From assembly GCA_947258735.1 (NCBI GenBank), contig CAMYJJ010000030.1, positions 1-18,164 on the forward strand: 18,164 nucleotides of DNA, written 5' to 3'. Positions 14,062 through 18,164 of the stretch are shown here, one piece after another. The number at the start of each line of letters is the position of its first letter. Positions within the stretch are counted from its first letter, which is position 1. Source of the DNA: Thermodesulfovibrionia bacterium. GTDB taxonomy: Bacteria; Nitrospirota; Thermodesulfovibrionia; UBA6902. Below the pieces are notes generated by a model, which saw only the letters and a program-made list of their open reading frames with translations, was not told the origin of the DNA and ran no database searches. The position numbers and the translations under genes are program-made.

Positions 14062-15312
14062 TTACGTACGAATTGCCTTTAAAAACCCGCTCACGTCCAG
14101 GCGTGTCTGTACTTCTTCCCTGTCAAACATATTTTTAATTGCAGCCTTATTCTGCTTTAATTCATCATCGCCAATGACAACAACTTTCTTTGCTCCAATC
14201 TTATTGGCCTTTCTCATCTGGCTGCGAATCGATGTACCGTCAAAATTCATCTCTGCCCAATACCCTTCTGAACGAAGCTGTTCGGTCAGGAGAAGGGCCC
14301 TTCCCGCTGCTTCCTCTCCCAAAGGACATAATAATATTTCAGGACCTTCAGAGACCTTCAGGGAGTCCTTAATCAGCGGGATGATCCTTTCCATGCCAAT
14401 GGCAAAACCGATGCCGGGGGTGGGCGGACCTCCGAATTCATCAACCATACTGTCATAACGTCCACCGGCCGCAACAGCACTCTGACTGCCCAGATTTTCA
14501 CTGGTGACTTCAAATGCTGTCTTTGTATAGTAATCAAGCCCCCTGACAAGGTTGGGATTAACCACATGCGGGACATTCAGTTCATTCAGATTTTTTTTCA
14601 GGCCATTAAAGTGAATGTCACATTCATCACAGAGAAAATCGATCACCGGAGGCGCACCTTTTCTTGACTCAATACAGCCCGGCACCTTGCAATCAAGGAT
14701 TCTCAATGGATTAAGGTCAAATCGTCTCTGGCAATCACTGCAGAAACTGTCCAGTTTCCCTTTTAAAAAATTTGTTAATGCTTCCCTGTAATCTGGCCTG
14801 CACTTTTTACATCCGATCGAGGTGATCTGGAAATTCAGGCCCTCCAGGCCGATACCCCCCAATAACCTTGACAGCATGGATATGATTTCTGCATCAAGCT
14901 TAGGATCATCAATGCCCATTGCTTCTGCACCGATCTGATAAAACTGCCGGTATCTGAAGGCCTGTGGCCTTTCATACCGGAACATGGGCCCGGTATAGTA
15001 GAATTTTTGAGGAGAAGGATTGTTATAAAGATGGTGCTGAACATACGCCCTTACAAATGAAGCCGTACCCTCCGGCCTGAGGGTGACACTTCTGCCTCCC
15101 TTATCTTCAAATGTGTACATCTCTTTTTCAACTATATCAGATGTCTCGCCGATGCTTCTGATGAATATATCGGTTGATTCAATAATAGGGAGCCTTATTT
15201 CCTGATACCCGTAGTTCCTGAAAATATGTGCTGCTGTTGATTCAATGTGCTGCCAGGCTGCAATGTCAGGGGGAAGAATGTCCTGAAGGCCTTTGAGGGT
15301 CTTATACTTCAT
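14062..15312 (-). CDS. hisS: histidine--tRNA ligase
   Basis: This class II synthetase charges tRNA-His. The protein is 416 residues. Motif 1 region: GYQEIRLPIIE. Motif 2: FRYERPQAFRYRQFYQIG. The histidine-specific LVRGLDYYTKTAFEV follows, then motif 3 PGIGFAIGMERI and a C-terminal anticodon-binding domain (EILLCPLGEEAAGRALLL...). An insertion with Cys pairs (CKKCRPDY, CSDCQRRF, DCKVPGC, CDECDIHF) is present, as in one common bacterial HisRS subgroup, and may bind zinc. I chose the ATG at 15312 (MKYKTLKGLQDILPP) because it matches family starts and has GGAAG upstream. An ATG at 15342 adds ten residues. The chosen start overlaps the end of divIVA by 11 bp, indicating coupled translation. Confidence 0.96.
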   Translation of the reverse strand: MKYKTLKGLQDILPPDIAAWQHIESTAAHIFRNYGYQEIRLPIIESTDIFIRSIGETSDIVEKEMYTFEDKGGRSVTLRPEGTASFVRAYVQHHLYNNPSPQKFYYTGPMFRYERPQAFRYRQFYQIGAEAMGIDDPKLDAEIISMLSRLLGGIGLEGLNFQITSIGCKKCRPDYREALTNFLKGKLDSFCSDCQRRFDLNPLRILDCKVPGCIESRKGAPPVIDFLCDECDIHFNGLKKNLNELNVPHVVNPNLVRGLDYYTKTAFEVTSENLGSQSAVAAGGRYDSMVDEFGGPPTPGIGFAIGMERIIPLIKDSLKVSEGPEILLCPLGEEAAGRALLLTEQLRSEGYWAEMNFDGTSIRSQMRKANKIGAKKVVVIGDDELKQNKAAIKNMFDREEVQTRLDVSGFLKAIRT

Positions 15313-15775
15313 CCGGTGTTTCTTCCTCGCGTTCCTTGTCAAATTCCATCATTCTCAAATGGCTTTCGATGAGCCTTTTTAACTCTTCTTTAAAGTGGCG
15401 CCTGATGCCTTTAAGGTCTGTAATGTCCTCATGTATCTTAACGGCCTTTGTCTGGGCATCTCGTAAGACTTCATCAGCCCTGAGCTCCGCCTCCTTTTTA
15501 ATAAGTTCCGCATCTTTTTTTGCTGTGTTCTTGTAATCTTCAACCATCTGCTGGGTGCCGATCAGCGTGTCTTTCAGGGTTGTTTCCAGATTCTTGTATT
15601 CCTTTAACTGCTTTTCATATCTTTTGGACTCTTCTCTAAGGTTTGCGTTATCTCTCAGCAGTTCTTCCATCTCTTCCCTGATGAGCTCAAGGAATGAGTC
15701 AACTTCCTCCATATCAAAGCCTTTTAATCTTGAAGAAAACTGCTTTTGCTGAATATCAAGTGGTGTTATTCTCAT
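15302..15775 (-). CDS. DivIVA domain-containing protein
   Basis: The protein is 157 residues. The N-terminal about 60 residues match the DivIVA/GpsB membrane-targeting region (RITPLDIQQKQFSSRLKGFDMEEVDSFLELI). A long coiled coil follows to about residue 145, and the tail is acidic. DivIVA proteins bind negatively curved membrane and recruit division or cell-wall factors; in Gram-negative lineages the role is mostly untested. Shine-Dalgarno GAGGG lies before the ATG. It lies between yggT and hisS in the cluster and overlaps hisS by 11 bp. Confidence 0.92.
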   Translation of the reverse strand: MRITPLDIQQKQFSSRLKGFDMEEVDSFLELIREEMEELLRDNANLREESKRYEKQLKEYKNLETTLKDTLIGTQQMVEDYKNTAKKDAELIKKEAELRADEVLRDAQTKAVKIHEDITDLKGIRRHFKEELKRLIESHLRMMEFDKEREEETPDEV

Positions 15776-15857
15776 CTGTAATCCCTCATTTTTATATCGT
15801 TAATCGGTATAAGTAAAAAATTTTTAGTTTTTAATTCATAGTTCTTTGTTCTTAGCT

Positions 15858-16154
15858 CTATCTCATTCTCGCAGCTATTCCAAGTAATGAGGCTATAAAA
15901 AAGTGTTTTATAAAATAGATGAGTAAAATAACGATCATTGGTGATATATCGATTCCCATGGCCAGGCCGATCTTTCTTCTGATCGGTCTTAATACAGGAT
16001 CTGTGACCGAGTAAAGGAACCTGACAATAGGATTATACGGATCCGGATTAACCCAGCTAATCAAGGCAGAGACAATGATTATGTACATATATAATGTAAG
16101 GACTATGTCAAGAATAGATGCGATTGCGTGAATTAAATTTCCAAAAATGAACAT
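15858..16154 (-). CDS. YggT family membrane protein
   Basis: The protein is 98 residues with two hydrophobic segments (about 1-30 and 68-95) and the YggT signature VSALISWVNPDPYNPIVRFLYSVTDPVLRPIRR between them. Distant relatives act in plastid division or complex assembly; the bacterial function is unclear. Shine-Dalgarno AGGAGG lies at good distance before the ATG. The neighbours proC, yggS and divIVA are the standard partners of this gene. Confidence 0.93.
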   Translation of the reverse strand: MFIFGNLIHAIASILDIVLTLYMYIIIVSALISWVNPDPYNPIVRFLYSVTDPVLRPIRRKIGLAMGIDISPMIVILLIYFIKHFFIASLLGIAARMR

Positions 16155-16222
16155 GTATTTCCTCCTGTTGCCATGGACATTATAACTAATTTGATATATT
16201 TTCGATCGAAGATCGTATTAAG

Positions 16223-17017
16223 TTACTCTGAGTTCTTCCCCAGTTCAACAGACCTGTCCCTGGCTGCTGTAATGGCTGCCAGTACCACATCAAACAAACT
16301 TTTATCGCTAAAGGCATCAAGACCTGCTGCAGTGGTGCCGCCGGGAGAGGTTACCATCTCCCTTAATTTTGACGGGCTCATGCCAGTATCAAGCAGCTGT
16401 GCAGTGCCTATTGCTGTCTGCACAGCCAGTGTGCGTGCATCGTCATCACGTATGCCCAGTTTCACTGCACTGTCAATCATTGCCTCAATAAAAAAAACGA
16501 TAAAGGCAGGACCACTTCCTGAGACTGCGGTAACTGCATCCATGTACGTTTCAGGCAGGGTAATGACCTTTCCGACAGACATAAGGATTTCTTTAACGAC
16601 AGAAATGGTAGTATCTGAAAAACATTCACACAGGGACATCACGGACATCCCCTCCTGCACGAGCGCAGGAGTATTGGGCATGACCCTGATAATTTTTTTT
16701 GTGTTTAATTTAGCCGTAAGGTAATCCAGTTTGATGCCTGCAGCGATAGACACAACTGTTTTGGCTTCTGTAACAGCCGTACTGATCTCATTGACGACTT
16801 CATCCATGTTCTGGGGCTTCACAGCAAGAATAATGATTTCCGAAGAATCAACAACCTTCCTGTTGCTCCCTGTTGTGACAGCGCCATAGGTGTCATGCAG
16901 ATACTGTCTTCGTTCCTGTGTTGGTTCAGAAACCATGATGTCTTTCATGCCCTGGGCAGTCATTCCCTTTATAAGGGCTTCTGCCATGTTTCCACCGCCT
17001 ATAAAACCGATTTTCAT
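16223..17017 (-). CDS. proC: pyrroline-5-carboxylate reductase
   Basis: This enzyme carries out the last step of proline synthesis: NAD(P)H-dependent reduction of 1-pyrroline-5-carboxylate. The protein is 264 residues, typical of the family. The Rossmann dinucleotide site IGFIGGGNMAEALIKGM is at the N-terminus. VKPQNMDEV, RVMPNTPALVQEGMSV and the family signature around AVSGSGPAFIVFFIEAM ... MVTSPGGTTAAGLDAF follow. Shine-Dalgarno AGGAA precedes the ATG. It follows yggS after a 196-bp gap that contains repeat element C. Confidence 0.97.
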   Translation of the reverse strand: MKIGFIGGGNMAEALIKGMTAQGMKDIMVSEPTQERRQYLHDTYGAVTTGSNRKVVDSSEIIILAVKPQNMDEVVNEISTAVTEAKTVVSIAAGIKLDYLTAKLNTKKIIRVMPNTPALVQEGMSVMSLCECFSDTTISVVKEILMSVGKVITLPETYMDAVTAVSGSGPAFIVFFIEAMIDSAVKLGIRDDDARTLAVQTAIGTAQLLDTGMSPSKLREMVTSPGGTTAAGLDAFSDKSLFDVVLAAITAARDRSVELGKNSE

Positions 17018-17065
17018 ATTATTCCTGTGTTAGTGGCTGTGTCATGATCGGAAAAATACGTAAAC

Positions 17066-17146
17066 TGTCATTCTGCACCTGTTTCAGAATCTCGTATAGT
17101 AAATATATTGTTAAAATTGAGATCCTGAAACAAGTTCAGGATGACA
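17066..17146. repeat. dispersed intergenic element C (long imperfect hairpin)
   Basis: An 81-bp segment bounded by TGTCAT (17066-17071) and ATGACA (17141-17146). The two arms (27 nt, from GTCATTCTG and from GTCATCCTG on the opposite strand) match at 23 of 27 positions, forming a long hairpin. The right arm shares 16 exact bases with the left end of element A. It lies between yggS and proC and is transcribed if these are one operon, so it may influence termination or mRNA stability. Confidence 0.65.
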
Positions 17147-17213
17147 AAGTGACACAATCCATTATTTAATAAATTAATTATTTAATTATTTTTCAATGTC
17201 TTTACAATTTGTA

Positions 17214-17942
17214 CTAATAGTTCCTCTCACCAAATATTGATGTGCCAACTCTCACCAGTGTAGCGCCTTCCTCGACAGCCACCTGATAATCATTCGACAT
17301 GCCCATTGACAGCTCTTTTAAAGGATAGCCTTTTTTCAACGCATTTTCAGCAATAGTGCTCAGCCTTTTAAAATAGGGCCGGGACCCCTCAGGATCATCA
17401 AAAAAAGGAGGTATGGTCATGAGGCCTTCCAATGCCACACTGTCCAGCCCCATTATCGTGTCAAGAAGGGCCATCAGTTTACCCTCATCCACACCATGTT
17501 TTGCCGGTTCATCAGCGAGTTTGACCTGAACCAGGATACGTTGTGTCTTACCAGCATTGGCGGCATGCCTGTTTAGTTCATCCGCGAGAGAAACAGAATC
17601 AACAGAATGAATCAGGTCAAACAGCCGGACGGCCGTCTTTGCCTTGTTTTTCTGAAGACTGCCGATAAGGTGCCATTCAATTCCCTTTGTCCTACCCACC
17701 TTGCCAGGGGCGGAAATAGGGGGGATAATCTTCTGTCTTAGTTCCTCGATCTTTTCTTTGGCTTCCTGCACGCGGTTTTCTCCGAGATGCATTACCCCTG
17801 AACGAATCGCCTCTTCAATGCGTTGTACATCCACGGTCTTGGAGACTGCTATCAGTTTAACAAGACCAGGATTTCTTCCGGCCCTGGCAGCAGACTCGCA
17901 TATATTACCATGTACCAGTTCAAGGGCATCTGCTATTGCCAT
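17214..17942 (-). CDS. YggS family pyridoxal phosphate-binding protein
   Basis: YggS/PLPBP proteins bind PLP without known catalysis and keep B6 and amino/keto-acid pools balanced. The protein is 242 residues (usual 220-240), a single alanine-racemase-like TIM barrel without the second domain. PLP lysine K35 is in LIAVSKTV. HLGENRVQEAKEK, WHLIGSLQKNKAK, HSVDS and the C-terminal ELSMGMSNDYQVAVEEGATLVRVGTSIFG are all family signatures. There is no Shine-Dalgarno at the ATG; a promoter ends about 10 bp before it. It is the first gene of the minus-strand cluster. Confidence 0.95.
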   Translation of the reverse strand: MAIADALELVHGNICESAARAGRNPGLVKLIAVSKTVDVQRIEEAIRSGVMHLGENRVQEAKEKIEELRQKIIPPISAPGKVGRTKGIEWHLIGSLQKNKAKTAVRLFDLIHSVDSVSLADELNRHAANAGKTQRILVQVKLADEPAKHGVDEGKLMALLDTIMGLDSVALEGLMTIPPFFDDPEGSRPYFKRLSTIAENALKKGYPLKELSMGMSNDYQVAVEEGATLVRVGTSIFGERNY

Positions 17943-17951
17943 AGTTCTAGA

Positions 17952-17980
17952 AGCTTAGCATGTTTGTTTTTTGTTGGCAA
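17952..17980 (-). promoter_or_regulatory. sigma-70-type promoter of the yggS-alr cluster
   Basis: On the minus strand, the -35 TTGCCA (17980-17975), a 17-bp spacer and the -10 TAAGCT (17957-17952) are preceded by an extended -10 TG. The predicted start is near 17945, only a few nucleotides before the ATG at 17942, so the yggS mRNA would be nearly leaderless, consistent with the missing Shine-Dalgarno. Confidence 0.5.
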
Positions 17981-18037
17981 GACGGGAAAGGTGAATTTCA
18001 TTATTAATTCATGATACTTATGTTATTATTGATTACT

Positions 18038-18164
18038 ATGAGCAATGGCAGAATACTTGTAGTTGAAGATGAGAGTAAGATCGCTGACATAGTCAAGGCT
18101 TATCTTGAGAAGGACAATTTCAGTGTGACCGTTGCCAGGACAGGTCAGGAGGCAGTTTCTGTAT
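18038..18164 (+). CDS. response regulator receiver domain protein, 3' part outside window
   Basis: Only 42 codons are visible. The sequence starts MSNGRILVVEDESKIADIV, and the two acidic residues in VVEDE are the phosphoacceptor-site Mg2+ ligands of CheY-like receiver domains. The next segment (AYLEKDNFSVTVARTGQEAV) continues helix 1 and strand 2 in the usual pattern. It looks like an OmpR/PhoB-type regulator, but the output domain is not in view. There is no Shine-Dalgarno before the ATG. It is divergent from yggS. Confidence 0.85.
   Translation, partial: MSNGRILVVEDESKIADIVKAYLEKDNFSVTVARTGQEAVSV

Noticed and set aside
15313..15342. Upstream ATG start for hisS at 15342
   Set aside because: The extra ten residues (basic, MTRNARKKHR) are read within divIVA coding sequence and are not conserved; MKYKTLKGLQDILPP is the normal HisRS start.
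1..18164. CRISPR array, toxin-antitoxin pair, phage genes or a riboswitch
   Set aside because: I saw no regularly spaced repeats, no phage or toxin-antitoxin proteins, and no leader with recognisable riboswitch motifs.

Overview
The window looks like chromosomal DNA from an anaerobic or microaerophilic Gram-negative bacterium. The hints are a periplasmic multiheme c-type cytochrome, a lipoprotein with an outer-membrane type lipobox, TatA, MobA (bis-MGD cofactor) and a DivIVA/YggT/ProC/YggS cluster. Gene order and protein style suggest Nitrospirota (Thermodesulfovibrio-like) or Desulfobacterota. This is inference; no 16S or other firm marker is present.

Layout. (1) 1-1770: most of an IS1182-type insertion sequence with an apparently intact DDE transposase; its left end lies outside the window. 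(2) 1888-2456: on the minus strand, a tRNA-Leu(CAG) gene preceded by a small lipoprotein gene, with a REP-like palindrome between them. (3) 2752-5266: a minus-strand five-heme cytochrome c gene with a clear terminator, divergent from a CysL/YeiE-type LysR regulator. The cytochrome reading frame is interrupted once, by an in-frame TGA at 3135-3137, then continues for 107 more codons in the same frame. A hairpin with a GGA loop begins 17 nt after the TGA, with its apical G 23 nt after it, and an outer 11-bp perfect inverted repeat contains the TGA itself. The best reading is a selenocysteine codon with a SECIS-like element, that is, a multiheme selenoprotein of about 405 residues. (4) 5370-7783: an MgtC/SapB membrane protein (minus) and an aspartase/fumarase superfamily enzyme (plus), separated by a dispersed palindromic element. 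(5) 8124-11850: a two-gene signalling unit. The first gene is a PocR-GAF-GAF-GGDEF diguanylate cyclase with intact active and inhibitory sites. The second is a fusion of an AAA-type ATPase with an RsbW-like GHKL ATPase domain. (6) 12099-17942: a long minus-strand housekeeping cluster transcribed yggS, proC, yggT, divIVA, hisS, mobA, tatA, alr. (7) 18038 to the end: the start of a plus-strand response regulator, divergent from yggS.

Three intergenic elements bounded by TGTCAT and ATGACA, and two copies of a GGGAAGTGTC palindrome, occupy most of the larger gaps. The most interesting locus is the putative selenocysteine cytochrome with its divergent LysR gene. The second is the diguanylate cyclase plus AAA/GHKL fusion pair.
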